Below, piece after piece: positions 49,791 through 62,626 of a stretch of 64,000 nt of DNA. A model generated the notes under the pieces. It did no database searches. It saw only the letters and a program-made list of their open reading frames with translations, and was not told the DNA's origin. Position 1 is the stretch's first letter. Each line of letters begins with the position of its first letter. The stretch is from Psilocybe azurescens (taxonomy: Eukaryota; Basidiomycota; Agaricomycetes; Agaricales; Agrocybaceae): contig JAJIRX010000567.1 of assembly GCA_023853785.1 (NCBI GenBank), positions 62,001-126,000 of the forward strand, given 5' to 3'. A program made the position numbers and the translations under genes.

Positions 49791-50410
49791 ATGGTCCTCA
49801 GTCCCCGATCAGGACATTTGGGCGTAGCTTGGGAAGTTGCTGTCGTTTCTACGTTCAGTGAGTACAATCTTTTTAGCCTGGCTATTCGTTACTGGACGCT
49901 GATCTCCTATTACTCGTTCCTTACATCTAGTCGTTGTTATCGTCGCTGTCATTGGAGTTGCAATCTGCCAGATTCGACGAAGGAAACGACGTAGGCATGC
50001 AGCTGAACTCGAGGAAGCCGCTCCTCGTTCAAGTAAACGCAAAGGAAAGAAGTCGCCCACTCAGGTTGAAGTTAAGGATTTGGAGACGGGCCAGTGTGAA
50101 ACGGTGGTGGACAACAGGGACAGTGACGAGGATGTTGAGTCTGATGGAGAGGAAGAGGATGCACGCAGGGTGAGTCTCGAGATCCTATTGGTGCAGGTGT
50201 TTCAATTCTTAACGATACTTCCTTCCTTTCTCCCTATAGTCAAAGAAATTAAGATCATCTCGACCAAAAACCAGCTCAAGGTCAAAGTCGAAGCCTAGTC
50301 GGGAGAAAAAGTCATCGTCACTGAAGAAACCTGCTGATCCATCAACCGAAGAATATTACTTTGAACATCCGTCGCAAAAACCGCCAAAGTATTATTGGGA
50401 CCAGCGGTAG
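49791..50410 (+). CDS. Small single-pass membrane protein with a basic/acidic tail
   Basis: Three exons join cleanly. The first encodes MVLSPRSGHLGVAWEVAVVS; the second completes a helix (VVVIVAVIGVAICQI) and a stop-transfer RRRKRRRH, then an acidic run (DSDEDVESDGEEEDARR). The last gives a Ser/Lys-rich tail ending EEYYFEHPSQKPPKYYWDQR. Introns are about 49859-49930 and 50170-50239. No family is recognised. The open frame across two splice junctions and the compositional order make a real gene likely. It may share a transcript with 49130-49486. Confidence 0.55.
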
Positions 50411-51962
50411 CCTATCGTGTTTTCTTTTCTTGGTTTGGGAGAGCCCAGCTCTCAGTCTCTCTAGGGTTCTTTTCGGTCTATTTCGGTGCGTTATTTTTGT
50501 CTTCTGTTTTCTTTTTTAACTGAATTGAACGAATGCTTCTAGGGGTTTCTTATCATTGTAACAACGCCATTACCCAACTGTACCATATCTTTCAGGCATT
50601 TCCGTCGTCTTATTATCATTCTTATAATATAAGTCTTTCAAACGTGCACAACGAAATCGTCCCGCCGGAGGCTCAGGCTTCTCAGCCGACCATCTCAAGC
50701 CATATCATTCCAAGCCTTCTGCTTCCGTTGGTGACGGCAGTGCTTGCCAAGCCTTGCGATGCCCAGTCCTTCCCAGCTCCACTCCGTTACAAGTCAAACA
50801 TCTCAAGAAGTCAAAGCAAACATATGTACACACAAGCTCTCAAGACAATGAGCTGTATGTTTTTGTGATCTTGTCACATTATCCGAAAGCTAAAGCAATT
50901 CGCGCACATTTCCGATCATGTCCTCTATCTTGGGGTAGATGCTCCACCGTCTGCGCTTTCTATTATTGGCCAGGGTTGGTGAGATATTCGAAGGACGATA
51001 TAGGCTGGAAAGAACCTTCGCTCTCAACTTCTTGGGAATTTCGCGGGAAGGCGTCTGGTTGTTCGAAGAGACTAAAGTTCTGAGCTAGCGATTCGCGGGA
51101 TGTCAGGGCTGGGGGATGACATCAACGTTAGCTTTCCAGGGACCTGTCAATGATCAGGAACGGCTGGAACGGCATACTTTCCGTATTTCGTCATTTTTGG
51201 CGGTGTACCCCGGTGTGCCCAGAATGATTACAAAGGTCACCTCGACTTGTGTTTTTTTCGCAAGTTTTTCACTTTTTTCACTCACGGCCGTCATATCCCC
51301 TTGATATGTATTCTTTGGTTCCGTCAAAGCCAAGCCAAGCCTCCGGCGGTTAAACTGCTATGTTCAAGTAAATACACGCTGGATAAGGAAGTGCAAGAGA
51401 ATGCTTCCAGCGACGAACCCCAGCTACGATGATGGCTTGGACGGCGTTCTCGATGACGCCTAAGATCGCCCTAAAACAAAGAACCGAGGTCCTACAAGCT
51501 CTTACAAGAGGCTCAGGAATACACAAGCGAATACACGAAGCGTACTCGCAGCTCATGCGGCTCCCGTCTGAACCATGCCAAGGTCCGGAAGCACACTTCC
51601 GATTTGCTTGCTATGTTTGTAGCAAGGCTCGCATAGCAACTGGCGTTCTATCCTGCTCAGCCTAAGTCGTGCTGCAGGTGCAGCCACATGATACCACCAA
51701 CACAATACACTATGAAACACTGAAGCAGTGAAGCCCGGGATGTGGTTAAATAGGCGTGGTCTTCCTTTCGCGGGATGAGCCTTCCGTCAGGATTCTCAAG
51801 ACGTGTTCCTTCAGGCTTCTAGTATCGGTAACCAGATTGGATTGTCTTCGGCTCGAAGTGTACCGAGATGAAAGCTGGTGGGTGTGGCAGGTGCACCGTG
51901 TATGAGATGAATTGTGGAGCCTCTCTTTGTAGTCCGCAGTTAAAACCGCAAGCGCCGATCAA
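50411..51962. other. Gene-poor region with weak coding traces
   Basis: Short plus-strand frames (50533-50868, 50754-51083, around 51480-51600) show Ser/Lys-rich or EYTxEYTKRTR-like segments broken by stops. They might be remains of a gene; none is recognisable. Confidence 0.3.
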
Positions 51963-52364
51963 GTGGCTGGTTATTCTCCGAGCTTGCAGCGGTTGGTGGG
52001 GGTCAAGTGTTGCTGTCTGTCGATCTATGTGCACTGCCGCCCCACTTTTCAGCCTCTCAATGCTCAGACGATAGCCCACAACGCCTTCCAACAGAAAGAA
52101 GGGCCTCAGGATTTGGATTTGAACTTCAAGTTGATGGTGCGAACTGCAAAGCCTGGCGAGCTCACGACCGTTTCTGCTAATGATATCAGGTAATCATTAG
52201 CATGATTCTTCGCCCTTGACCCAGGTATGTTATTAGAAGTTCAAACATGCCTGCGTTTTTCAGCTGACTATTTTCCTTCTAGGAAGCTGGCCATTGAATG
52301 CACTAAAACTCATCAGCAAAACACCACGTTGGACAGTGACCGTGCTTGGGTGATTGGCGTATGA
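51963..52364 (+). CDS. Hypothetical two-exon fragment
   Basis: The first exon ends DLNFKLMVRTAKPGELTTVS, ANDIR; a GT-AG intron (about 52191-52281) joins it to KLAIECTKTHQQNTTLDSDR, AWVIGV and a stop. Good splice sites and continued frame suggest real coding sequence, but the 5' part is not convincing and no family is recognised. It could be the 3' end of a decayed gene. Confidence 0.35.
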
Positions 52365-52615
52365 TAAAGAAAGATCCCGCTAACGCGGACAGCGCGCATA
52401 TATCCAACGGCCTATGGCACGTTGGTTACCTTAGGGTCTCTTAGAGCTCACGCGTACTTATGTAGCACGACCCGATAATTCGCAAGAACTACCGTTTCCA
52501 TACGCCTCTGCGAGGACCGTTCGAACATCGACAACGAGTTTGCTTTAAAGACGCCCTTTCAACAATATGTCCACCCTGGATACGATTTTCCCCGCGTATC
52601 GTTAACACAGTCAAC

Positions 52616-54033
52616 ATGTTACGCCTAGGCCTCGTATTGATTGCCATTCAATCCGTCCTGGGAGCCCAGATAGTCGGGAACTTGACTGTTCTGTCATACA
52701 ACGTCGCAGGGCTACCAGGTACGTTTTCCCCAAGTCTAGCGCCAAAGTGGAAGCGGCTGTTCTCAAGAGATCCTGGGCAGAACTTCTATCCTCAGGCAAC
52801 CCAGCTGTCAACACGCCCCTCATTTCCCCTCGTCTGAAGCCTTACAGCATCATCAATGTCCAGGAAGATTTCAACTATCACGCGGCGCTGTACGCTTCTG
52901 ACAACCACGCCTTCCGCACGCCCACGTCCGGCGGTGCAGGGATCGGATCGGGGTTGAACACCCTGTCCGATTTCCCGTACGTCGACCTGGCGCGCACGAA
53001 GTGGACGGACTGCAACCTGAACAGCGGCGACTGCATCACGCCAAAGGGTTCACATTCGCGCGCGTGCGCGTCTCTGACGGCGTGTGGCTCGACGTGTACA
53101 ACATGCACACGGACGCGGGGTCCGACGCGGGCGACATCGCAGCACGCGCGGGGAACTTCGCGCAGGTCGTGGCGCACATCGCGGCGTGGTCGCCCGGCAT
53201 GCCTGTCCTCGTCATGGGCGACACCAACGCGAGGTACACGCGCCCCGGCGACGGCGAGACGCTGCGCGGCTTCCTCGCGGGCACCGGGACGACGGATTTG
53301 TGGGTCTCGAAGATTAGGGGGCGTGGCGCCTGCGCTCGGCGCTGATGCGCTTGTGTGCGAGTTCCCCTTCTCAGCGGGCACGCCGCAGGCGACGATGGAT
53401 GCGTGCGAGACCGTGGACAAGATCTTCGTCCGGCCGAGCGCGGCTGTGTCGTTCCCGGCGTCGACGTTCGCGAATGCGAACAGCGCGTTCTTGGACAGTG
53501 CGGGTGCGCCGCTGAGCGACCACTATCCCATCACGAGCACCATATCGTGGAAGCTGTCGTCTTCGATTCGGCTGGGCGACACCATCGGCGGCCCGCATGG
53601 CTCGGCATTCAACGATATCCCGTCGTTACTCAGCACATCGTCGTCGATACCCAAGCTCACATCCATCACCATCCGAGGCGCAAACAGGGTCGACGGCCTC
53701 GCCTACACCGTGCAGTACGTCTCCGGTACCAGCACCAGCACCGCCCACGGAGGCACAGGCGGCACAGCGAACACCCTGACGCTGGCGGGCGAGCGCGTGG
53801 TGAAGGTGCACGCGTGCAGCGGGCAGTACAGTGGCAACACACGCATCTTCTACTTGCAGCTGACGACGAACACGGGGCGGACGGTCGCTGCTGGCAAGAC
53901 GACAGGCGACTGTTTGACGACGACTGTTCCGACGGACGCTGGGTCGCCTGGGGCGTGGGGGCTCGTTGGGTTCTGGGGAAGGGATGGAAATGAGGTTGAT
54001 CGTGTTGCGCCGATTTGGGGCGCTGTATATTGA
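52616..54033 (+). CDS. Secreted endonuclease/exonuclease/phosphatase (EEP) domain fused to a jacalin-like lectin domain
   Basis: The signal peptide MLRLGLVLIAIQSVLGAQ is followed by the EEP fold: LTVLSYNVAGLPG, INVQEDFNYHAAL (catalytic Glu), WLDVYNMHTDAG, VLVMGDTNARYTR and LSDHYPITSTI (catalytic Asp-His). From about residue 290 a jacalin-like domain begins with IRLGDTIGGPHGSAFNDI and ends GLVGFWGRDGNEVDRVAPIW. EEP enzymes cut DNA/RNA or phosphoesters such as sphingomyelin or inositol phosphates, and the lectin would target glycans. One intron at 52720-52784. Two opposite frame breaks, a missing G at 53046-53048 and an extra G at 53317-53321, scramble about 90 residues in the given frame. The gene is much richer in GC than its surroundings. 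Confidence 0.85.
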
Positions 54034-54772
54034 GTGAGAACTATAGAGCGTCGATGTGATTACTATACCCATTCTATACCTTAATCACATTCTCTTGGTT
54101 GTTTTGCTTTTGCTTTGGTATACTCGTATGGGGCGAGACCGCTGGGCCAAATTCGATGAAACCTGAAAACCGATTTGAATTTGTACACTACGTATGAAAG
54201 GCTTTTGGTTGTACTCGTATCCAAAACACAAGAAAAGAAAGGAAAGAAGAAAGTGCGCCAGCAGAGCGCGACAGCGAAAGAATGAAATATGGATACGACG
54301 CAATGTCAGCCAAAAAGGCAAGACTTTTGATAGAGGGGACCATGCGATATATAAAGAGAATGAGTGGATGAAATAGGGAGCGAAGGCGGGACACAATGAA
54401 GGAAGCCGCCGACAAGAATGTGGTTTATACAACGACGATATGGTCGATAAATTTTAGCAGGTTGCGAAAAACCTGCGAACGACGAAAAAGGATATGCTGC
54501 CGTTAGAGCGGATGGATTACGAAACAGATGGAGAAAGAGCAGAAGCAGAAGCAGAAGCAGAAGCGACGACGATGAGGAGGAATGCCGATAGAGTTGGACG
54601 TGGGTGGATGGACGATGCGTGTGTTGTTGTACAAGGCGGGATGCGAGGGAAAGAAAGAGATAACAAAATCCATGAATGAAGCACGAGAATATGCGACGAA
54701 GATTCAAATTGAGCAACGAGTCCGTTTTTTGATTTTATATTCTTCTCTTCGAAGCGCATGACTTATGCTTTC
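54034..54772. other. Intergenic with a short AGAAGC microsatellite
   Basis: No gene is supported. (AGAAGC) x4 lies at 54541-54564 in a purine-rich stretch. The region is the gap between the 3' ends of the EEP-jacalin gene and ILV2. Confidence 0.55.
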
Positions 54773-57092
54773 GATTTCATTCTCTTGGCCGCATCTGCTA
54801 GAGAGGGATGGAGCATCTGCTCGTGGAGAGCCTTGCCAGCGGGGACCTGCACGAACAAACAGACGTCAGCATGTGCCATAAATAGAAGACAGATAAAAAC
54901 AGACCATAGGGAACACATGCTCGTCCCTCTCAACCAAACACTCCATCAACACCGGTTTCGAGCCATCGTACTCGAGGAATTCCTTCATCTTGGCAGGCAG
55001 CTCTTCGGCAGTGTGGCATCGGATGGCGTGGACTCCCATAGCCTGAGCAAGGAGGACGAAGTCGGGGTTGGTCATCCTCGTATGCGAGTATCGCTTGTCG
55101 TAGAACAAGTCTGCAGATCGGTCAGAATGAGAGAAGAGCGAATATATGCGCATATACACACCTTGCCATTGCAGGACCATTCCCTGGAACTCGTTGTTGA
55201 AGATGAGCACCTTGACGCCGATGTTGTACTGCGAGGCAGTGGCGAGCTCCATAGCGGTCATGCTGAACGACGCATCGCCGTCGATATCGACGACGGTCTT
55301 CTGAGGAGCAGCTACCTTGGCACCAATAGCCCCAGGCAAACCGAAGCCCATAGTCTAATCGGAAATCCATCCAGTCAGCTATTGTGAACAGCATATAAAG
55401 CAGGACAAATACGCACACCAAGTCCACCAGAAGTGACCATCGTTCTGGGATGTTTCCACCTGAAGTGCTGAGCTGCCCACATCTGATGCTGGCCGACGCC
55501 GGTGGAGATGATGATCTCGTCTTTGCGGTCCTTCGTCTGTCGGTCGAGTTCCTCAACAACTTCCTGAGGCTTCATCTTCTGGCCTTTCTCCGATTTGATA
55601 TACGTGAAAGGATACGCCTCCTTCCAGCTCTTGATGTCGGCGAACCAGTCATGGCGCGGCGAGGACTCGATGAGAGGAACCAAAGCAGCCATGCTGGACA
55701 CGACGTCGCCGAGGACAGGGATCTGCGCTTCGATGACCTTGTTCACGTTCTTGGGCTGGATCTCGAAATGGATGATGCCTCCGCGGCCCTGGAGGGCAGC
55801 AGTGCGGGCAGCTGGCGCGAAGGTGTCCACCTTGCCAGTCACACGATCGTCGAAGCGGGCGCCGAGAGCGATGATGACATCGGCGTTCTGCATGGCGAGG
55901 TTAGCGTACGCGCTGCCGTGCATACCCAGCATGTGCAGACTCTTGTCGTTGGTCTCGTCGAACGCGCCGAGGCCCTGGAGAGTCGTGCAGACCGGGATGT
56001 TGCCCTTCTCCGCCAACATGGCCAGGAGCTTGGGACCCATAGGAGACGAGAGAACGCCATTGCCAGCGTAGACCACGGGCTTCTGAGCACGATTGATCAT
56101 GTCCGCCGCTTGCCTGATGAGGCCCATATCGGTGGGAGTCTCGGACATCTGCAGAGGGTTCATGGGAAGACCAAGGTTGATGCCGGGTGTGGTGGCCTTG
56201 TACGGCAGCGGGGTGCGCAGGATTCCAGCGGTAACGTCTTTGGGGAGATCGACCAACACGGGGCCAGGGCGGCCAGAGGTCGCGATCTTGAAGGCCTCGT
56301 TGATCCGTCGCGGGAGCTCCTCGATGTTCTTCACCATCACGTTCCACTTGGTGCAGCTTCTCGAGATACCCACGATATCGGCCTCCTGGAATGCGTCCGA
56401 GCCGATGGCGGACGTCGCGACCTGGCCGGAGAAGACGACGAGCGGGATGCCGTCCGAGAGGGCGTCCTGCATGGGTGTGACGACGTTGGTCGCGCCGGGG
56501 CCGGAGGTGACGAGAACGACACCAGGCAGGCCGGACACGCGCGCGTATCCCTCCGCCATGTGGCCGGCACCTTGTTCGTGGCGGGGAGGACGAAGTCGAA
56601 GTGTGGCGACTGGTAGATGGCATCGAAGACCGGGAGAATAGCGCCACCCGGGTAGCCGAATATGTGCTTGACCCCGTGGCGAAGCATCATCTCGTGGAAG
56701 ATCTGGCCGCCTGAGAGCCCGACGAACGTGTGGTCCAAGGGGGCGTTCGGCGCGGGGCCGGGATAGACGTGCGACGCTGGCAGCCTGGTGTTACTGGGAG
56801 TGGGGATCTGCTGGAATCCAGGAGCTGGAGTCGGTCGTCTGATCACAAGTGTTCAGCATCACAGGCAACCGACGAGATTGAGAGGAAAAACTGAAGCTTA
56901 CGCAGTTGGCGCAGGAGTCGCTTTCGACACAGTCGTGCGGCTGATGTTGCGAACATGCTCTCTCACCCTCGACTTCGCTTCCACCATGGAGACAGAGCTC
57001 CCCACTGCGACAGTCGACTTGCATCGCACGGCGCCTGCTTTCGGTGTCACAGCTGTTGGCACACGGAGAGATCTTGTGGCAGGTAGAGCCAT
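54773..57092 (-). CDS. ILV2: Acetolactate synthase, catalytic subunit (mitochondrial)
   Basis: It condenses two pyruvates, or pyruvate with 2-oxobutyrate, in the first shared step of valine, leucine and isoleucine synthesis, using ThDP, FAD and Mg. A Ser/Arg-rich transit peptide is followed by GGQIFHEMMLRHGVKHIFGY, the RHEQGAGHMAEGYAR glutamate region, SGPGATNVVTPMQDAL, SGRPGPVLVDLPKDV, ARFDDRVTG, STGVGQHQMWAAQ, GDASFSMTAMELATA (ThDP site) and NNEFQGMVLQWQ. Residues linked to herbicide resistance elsewhere (Pro of LVDLPKDV, Asp of FDDRV, Trp of LQWQ) are the ordinary ones. Four or five short introns. One G is missing at 56583-56586, just before the catalytic Glu. Confidence 0.93.
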
Positions 57093-57384
57093 GATGAGAT
57101 GCCTTTTGTGTGTGTGGGCGATAATTGGGGGGGAGGGGGTCGAGGAGATTGTAAGACTCCAAGGAAGTTCTGGTTGCAAAACTTTTAACAAGAAACTTAG
57201 AATTGACTCGACCCATCCGGCCGATCGCTTAATTTTCGGCCGATCATCTGTCACATGATTCTTCCTTCCTCCCTTTAGTTTGACTGTCTCCCCCTGTTCT
57301 GACTCACTGTCCCGACTCCCTGGCGGTTTCTTCTGCCTGAATAGTGGACAGAAATAATCCAGCCAGTGGGATTTCGGGCATTTG

Positions 57385-57627
57385 TTAAAGATATTCCCCC
57401 TTGGGGTCTTGAATCTTGACTCCTTGAACTTGAACTTCATCGTCCTCGCTCAAAATAACGTAAGAGTCACCCAGAATGGGATGCAAACGTGTAATCATCT
57501 GGTCCACTCGCCGGTCAATAATCAAAACGAAATCACCGGAGTTTTGCGCGACTAATAATAGTGCGCTCACTGCCTGGGCCTCTACGCATACGGCGGCATA
57601 CCGCTCCGGGGACACTTGGCCCATCAT
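57385..57627 (-). CDS. Hypothetical 80-residue ORF
   Basis: An unbroken frame with a balanced amino-acid composition (AQAVSALLLVAQNSGDFVLI, DDEVQVQGVKI). It lies upstream of ILV2 on the same strand. No family is recognised and no introns are seen; it could be a small gene or the last exon of one. Confidence 0.3.
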   Translation of the reverse strand: MMGQVSPERYAAVCVEAQAVSALLLVAQNSGDFVLIIDRRVDQMITRLHPILGDSYVILSEDDEVQVQGVKIQDPKGEYL

Positions 57628-59176
57628 TAGGCCGACGATGGGCGCTTATTGTTCTGAATTTCACTATGATGTTCCCTGGCCTTGGACCGAACGATGCTAG
57701 ATGCTAATGAACGAGAATCAGCGCGTCAATTATATAAATTTGTGACTTGAAAACTTCGAAGTGAATTGTTAAGTCTATGAGTTATAACGAAGATATCTCC
57801 CAATGGAGTTGGTATCGCGGTACCCACTTTTGGAGGACATCACTTCGGAAAACCTTATATCGGGTCTTCTCATTCGAGCTATGAACAGGCTCTAATGACA
57901 CGGCAAATGACGGAATGGCATAGATTGGCAAAGCACCTGATGGACCCTGCCACTGCGATTATTTTGCGCCTGGCAGGAAAGTTGTCGTTGGTTACTCCAT
58001 GATAAGACTTTTAGACTCGATGGCCGACGACCTCCTGGGTTCCTTCGACTCCTTCGGCTCAGGAGCAAACCTTTATTCGGACTCGCGATTATAATCAAGA
58101 ACACGGTCCGAACAAATAGATCTAAGAACCTGAATACTTAAAGCTAAAGTAAGCCGCTCAACTTGCGTTCAACAGAGAAAGAAGGTTACTGAAGAGGCAG
58201 GTATCTGACTCGGTGTATGTTACAGCTTCAAGCTTGTGGAGGACTTAGCTGGAATCCCTTCGAATTCTAGAGCCATTTGACATTTGATATCACTATTGAT
58301 AAACGTCTTAGCTTCGTCCTAATCGAAAAACATCCGAACATAGGATAGTGTACTCGCGCTTCTAGTCCGATGCTCAAAGAAAACAAATTAAAGGCAAACT
58401 CGCACGGTCTTTTGACATCAGATTTGATTGCAGTAAGGCGACAGGCGTCATCTGTATCGCACGCTTGGTGACATTGCACGTAGCACAACATATGCTACCT
58501 ACCAAGACCCTTTTCCCCGGCATGTAATACCTGCTTCGTAAAGGGAAAATTATCAGTCTTTCCCAGAAGCTCAGATAGTGATTATCTCCCGACTCTCTCG
58601 AAATGTCGAACTCGATGTCAATTACAGATTATTTATAAAAGATTATACTGCTGATTCTTCATGCAGATAAAAGCCTCTTTGTATATACTCTGCCGTGATT
58701 AAGTCATTAGGATTGCAAAACGATGTTGAACAGTCGTCCCAAGGAGCCCACGATGCTCAGACTACGTGGCTGACGTTTGTTCTACAGCACCACAAAGAGC
58801 ATTTTCGCTTCCATGTATAAAGGAGGAGGAATTTTATGCACACATTGAAGAGCTAAAGTCTTGGAGACAAAGGTGGTTGATATTGAGAGGCGTTTGCTTG
58901 AAGCGGATAACAAGGCGGGAAGATTTATAAGGCGAATTGTTCCCACGGAGATGGTGTTATCAACGCTTTTGTTTTGCTGTGACAACACCTCCTGAACCTC
59001 CCGTCACTGTCCGTCACGATATTGTCACTATCCACCCCCACAGAGCCGTCGCGCAGGTCACACAGCATCACGCCCAGTCGTACGCAGAATATCTGTAAAG
59101 GCTGAAGGTGTAGAGAGGATTACCGGGAGGAAATAGAATCTGAATCAGTCGCAAAGAAAACTGTGTGGGCCCATCG
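57628..59176. other. Intergenic, no gene seen
   Basis: AT-rich DNA with short frames only; it includes the promoter of the Gln-rich protein gene. Confidence 0.5.
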
Positions 59177-60401
59177 ATGGAGGGAAGTATGCAGAACAAT
59201 TCGCCCAGCACGTCTCGCCGAAGACCACGCGAATCAGAAACGGAGAGTCAGAAGATTAAGCGCGAGAAGGCAGCGGAGAGGCAGCGTAGAAAGCGCGAGC
59301 GAGATCGCAAGAATGCTGGTATGGGCACCATGACCTTTTCTTTAGGCGTTGAAAACCGAAAACATCCTGTAGTAGCGCTACAGGAGCACCAGGCCGCAAT
59401 GCAGGCCCAGCAACAGCTGCAGCAACCGTCGCAGCAGATTCAGCCGCAGCAGCCACAACAGCAGCCACAACAGCAGCAAGAGTACACCGGTCAAGAGCTG
59501 ACTCCGGATGAGATTCTACGGCGGGATCGGGTCCGTGCGGCTGCTCGAGAAAGACAGCGGAAACACCGACAGCTGGTGAAACAGCGACGAATGCGGGAAC
59601 TCGGCATCGATATGGGCAACGATATCATGCCAGGCATGGAAGAGGTACATTACCGTGCAGCTGCTGACGGCCAGTATCACCAGGTTTTGCCACCTGAATT
59701 ACAGCAGCAGCTTCAAGCTCCACATCCGCCGATTCCGCACCATGAGCCGCCGTTCCCCCAAGGAGCCCCTTTAGGCGGACAGACCTTTGCGTCCACGCTA
59801 TTACTCTCCTTTTCCTGCGCGCCATTACTTAAGCAACATCTGCTGCGGACACTGGGCATGTCAAACGAGGAACTCGCGTCTCTGGAGCCCATCATCGCCG
59901 AGGCTTGGGACCGCTGGGACCATCAGGTAAGTAGCTGGGTGGCAAGTCATAAAAGGAAACCGTTCACTGGTTTACTATTATGGTTAGCGTCGGATGCACT
60001 ATGCTGAGCAAGTCGCGAAGAACGGCGGACAACCACAAGCAATGCCACCTCCCTACGGTGTCGACATGAGCCACGACCCTCAAGCACCACCACCTCCCCA
60101 CCCATACCCGCATCCGAATGGCCCTGGCCCCGCTGACCCTAATCAAGCTGGAAACGACTTCCGTGCTCGATTCCACCGCTCTATCATCGTTCCAACGCCT
60201 TTCAGGACGGCCTTCAGTGACAACCAGACCGCCTCTACCGCCACCCCATCGAGTGGCTCCGGATCTGCCCCCGCAGAAGCCATCGACCCGCATCTTGCTG
60301 CCACGAACAGCAATGGCAATAGCAACAACACCAGTACTGCAACCAAAAGTGAGACATCTGCATCCCTCTTCGACGAGCTTCTCACGACTGGCTCTCCTTG
60401 A
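59177..60401 (+). CDS. Basic, glutamine-rich putative nuclear regulator
   Basis: The N-terminus is strongly basic and helical (KIKREKAAERQRRKRERDRK), recalling a bZIP-like basic region but without a heptad leucine zipper. A Gln/Pro run follows (59400-59480), then a second basic helix (RAAARERQRKHRQLVKQRRM), a His/Pro segment, and a segment with LLRTLGMSNEELASLEPIIA. After one intron (59927-59989) comes a Pro- then Ser/Asn-rich tail ending LFDELLTTGSP. The start is the ATG at 59177. It looks like an agaric-specific DNA-associated protein; a function cannot be named. Confidence 0.7.
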
Positions 60402-61671
60402 ATAGGTTGAAAAGTCGTGAAATAAAATTTGTATTTTCATTTCCTCAACAGGGGTTTAATTGGTTCTACGTTATGCATCTCTCTACAAATTGAGATTTTC
60501 ACCAATATACGGTATGGCCAGCATCATATCTTTGGGTGACCAGGGAGGATTTCGGTCTTTTAATCGTCTCTCTCCTTTTTCTCTCCTTCCGCCCTCATGT
60601 ACACGCTCCTTACCCGGCTGCTCGTCTTTTTCTCCTTAGTTTTCTTTTTTCTTTTGCTGTCTGATCAATCACAACCAGGACTCAATCAACCACTTTTATA
60701 CTTGATTTATTCTCACTGTCAAAGCTCTTGTACTTCATTGTTTTCCTATCTTTATCGCGCCCTTTCATTACTGTAGGTTTTATATCGTAATGTATATATC
60801 TGCCATTCTCATGTTTCCCTCTTGCTTTGACAGCATGGTAGATGTCCAGCGTGCTATTTACTGAGCAAGTTGTAAAGTCATTGAAATCTGGCATTCGCCG
60901 GTAATATCGTTTCAGTGGTTGCATTCCTAACTTGGGCATCGGCTTGCCAATTTTGGCATGTACGTGATCTTCTCTTATGGACATCACGAGGTTTTTCTCA
61001 GTCGGACTCTGTCAGCATACAGCTAAGTCTGCGCCATGGTGCATGTTATCATAGACCCGCATATGATCATGTACCTTTTCTCTCCTCTCCTTGGTACAAC
61101 AGTAGCGCCCGGTCAGTGGACGGGGCGACATAGCACCACTCATTACTCCGATGATCACTACAGTCTCCTCGAGTAGCCTAATATTGATTACGAACTACAG
61201 CTTATAAAAACGGTGATGATTGAGCAACGCGAACTTTGCTTTTGTATGTTTCTACATCTATACACAACACACGTCCCTCGGCCGGCAGCATAGTTGTTTT
61301 GTAATATATGCAATTTTGTAATAATTTGTCAGTGCTGATCCACTGATCGACAGGGATTGTCGTCCAGCTTGTAGTAGCGCGCTGGTATTCCGGGCTTCAA
61401 GGTTCATGAATTTCCCCTACTTTCCATTTCAGGCCTTTGAAGTAGCATCTGATATTTTATTTTAGATGCGCCTGACCAACCTCGACTGTGCAATGTGGTT
61501 GTGGCAGCGAGTTTTTGGCTACTTTACTGATTGATAATCCTTTCAATTGACTCGGATATTTGTTACCTTACATGGAGTGTGATACTGGTTGGCTAGTTAA
61601 ATTCTGAAATATATAATGATATCTTGAATACCAGCTCATTAATCGTTCACAAATTCCATCACACACCACAT
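60402..61671. other. Intergenic, no gene seen
   Basis: Pyrimidine-rich and AT-rich sequence; a 101-codon minus-strand frame (60682-60987) has no family resemblance. Confidence 0.5.
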
Positions 61672-62626
61672 ATGCAATCCCTCAACGTCCTTACAATCGG
61701 TGCATCAAAAAATATCGGATACTATTCAGCGATCCGCTTTTTAAGTTGGTTTTACTTCTTTCTAGCTGTTCCACTAGAAGCGCATTAATTCTCCGTGGGT
61801 CTCTTTAGATTCAGGAGCCACAGTCACCTTTCTTCTCCGCGATCTATCCGTGTTTGATGCCGACGAAACGATACGCAAATATGTTAAATCTAGAAAAGCA
61901 CAACTTTTCAAAGGCGATGCTCTAGTGGAGAACGACCTCAAAGGTGCATGGCGCGAGGCTGCCAAATTTGGCCCAGTCGACCTTCTCCTTTCCTCGGTCG
62001 GTGAGCATATTGAATCTTTGTCAAGCCGTCCATCTTGATCCCTTGTTAAACCTAACTCACTCACAGGCGGGACCCCGTCCTTCAGCCCCACCAAAGGCAT
62101 TATCATTAAACCGGCCAACCTAGTTACTCAAGTTATGTTCAATATAATGATGACTATGCCCCGCACGGAACCTCAACCCCGATTCGTCGCCATATCCACT
62201 GCAGGCCTCACCAATACCGCATATGCTGCTCTGCCGTTGCCATTAAAGCCTCTGTACGCGTACCTCCTTGACGTACCTCGTAAAGACAAAGAAGGCGCCG
62301 AGCGCGTCATATCTCACTGCGCTGGATGGAAATGGAACACCGAAAAAGATGGAGAACCTAGCGACGACATAATGGGTGTGGATTGGCGGAACCGACCTGG
62401 CCTTCTTGCTCCTGGATCGTTGAAGAGCGTGCTCGTCGTTCGGCCTCCCCTTCTTACAGATGGGGAGTGCCTAGCTGATAATACAGAGAAGAAAGGATAC
62501 CGTGTCTCGGTGGACGAGTTGAAAGGATATACCGTGTCGAGAAAGGATGTGGCACATTTCGTTGTTGACGCAGTGCTCAACAAGTGGAGCGAGTACGAAA
62601 ATAAGGTTATTAATATTGCGTATTGA
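61672..62626 (+). CDS. NAD(P)-binding Rossmann-fold reductase-like protein, copy 1
   Basis: The glycine loop is TIGASKNIGYYSAIRFL, followed by SGATVTFLLRD, an acidic loop with KGDALVEND, and GPVDLLLSSVGGTPSF. The last half has IIKPANLVTQ, RFVAISTAGLT, KPLYAYLLDVPRKDKEGAER and DVAHFVVDAVLNKWSEYENK. This matches the NmrA/epimerase-like group common in fungi; the substrate is unknown. Two introns, about 61745-61808 and 62001-62067; the first has the weak donor gttggt. It is followed by a close paralog in the same direction. Confidence 0.8.

Noticed and set aside
53355..53993. 212-codon Arg/His-rich plus-strand frame
   Set aside because: Alternate frame of the GC-rich EEP-jacalin gene; the other frame carries the catalytic and lectin motifs.
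55450..56616. 388-codon plus-strand open frame
   Set aside because: It lies opposite ILV2, whose minus-strand product is unmistakable; GC-rich coding often leaves long antisense frames.
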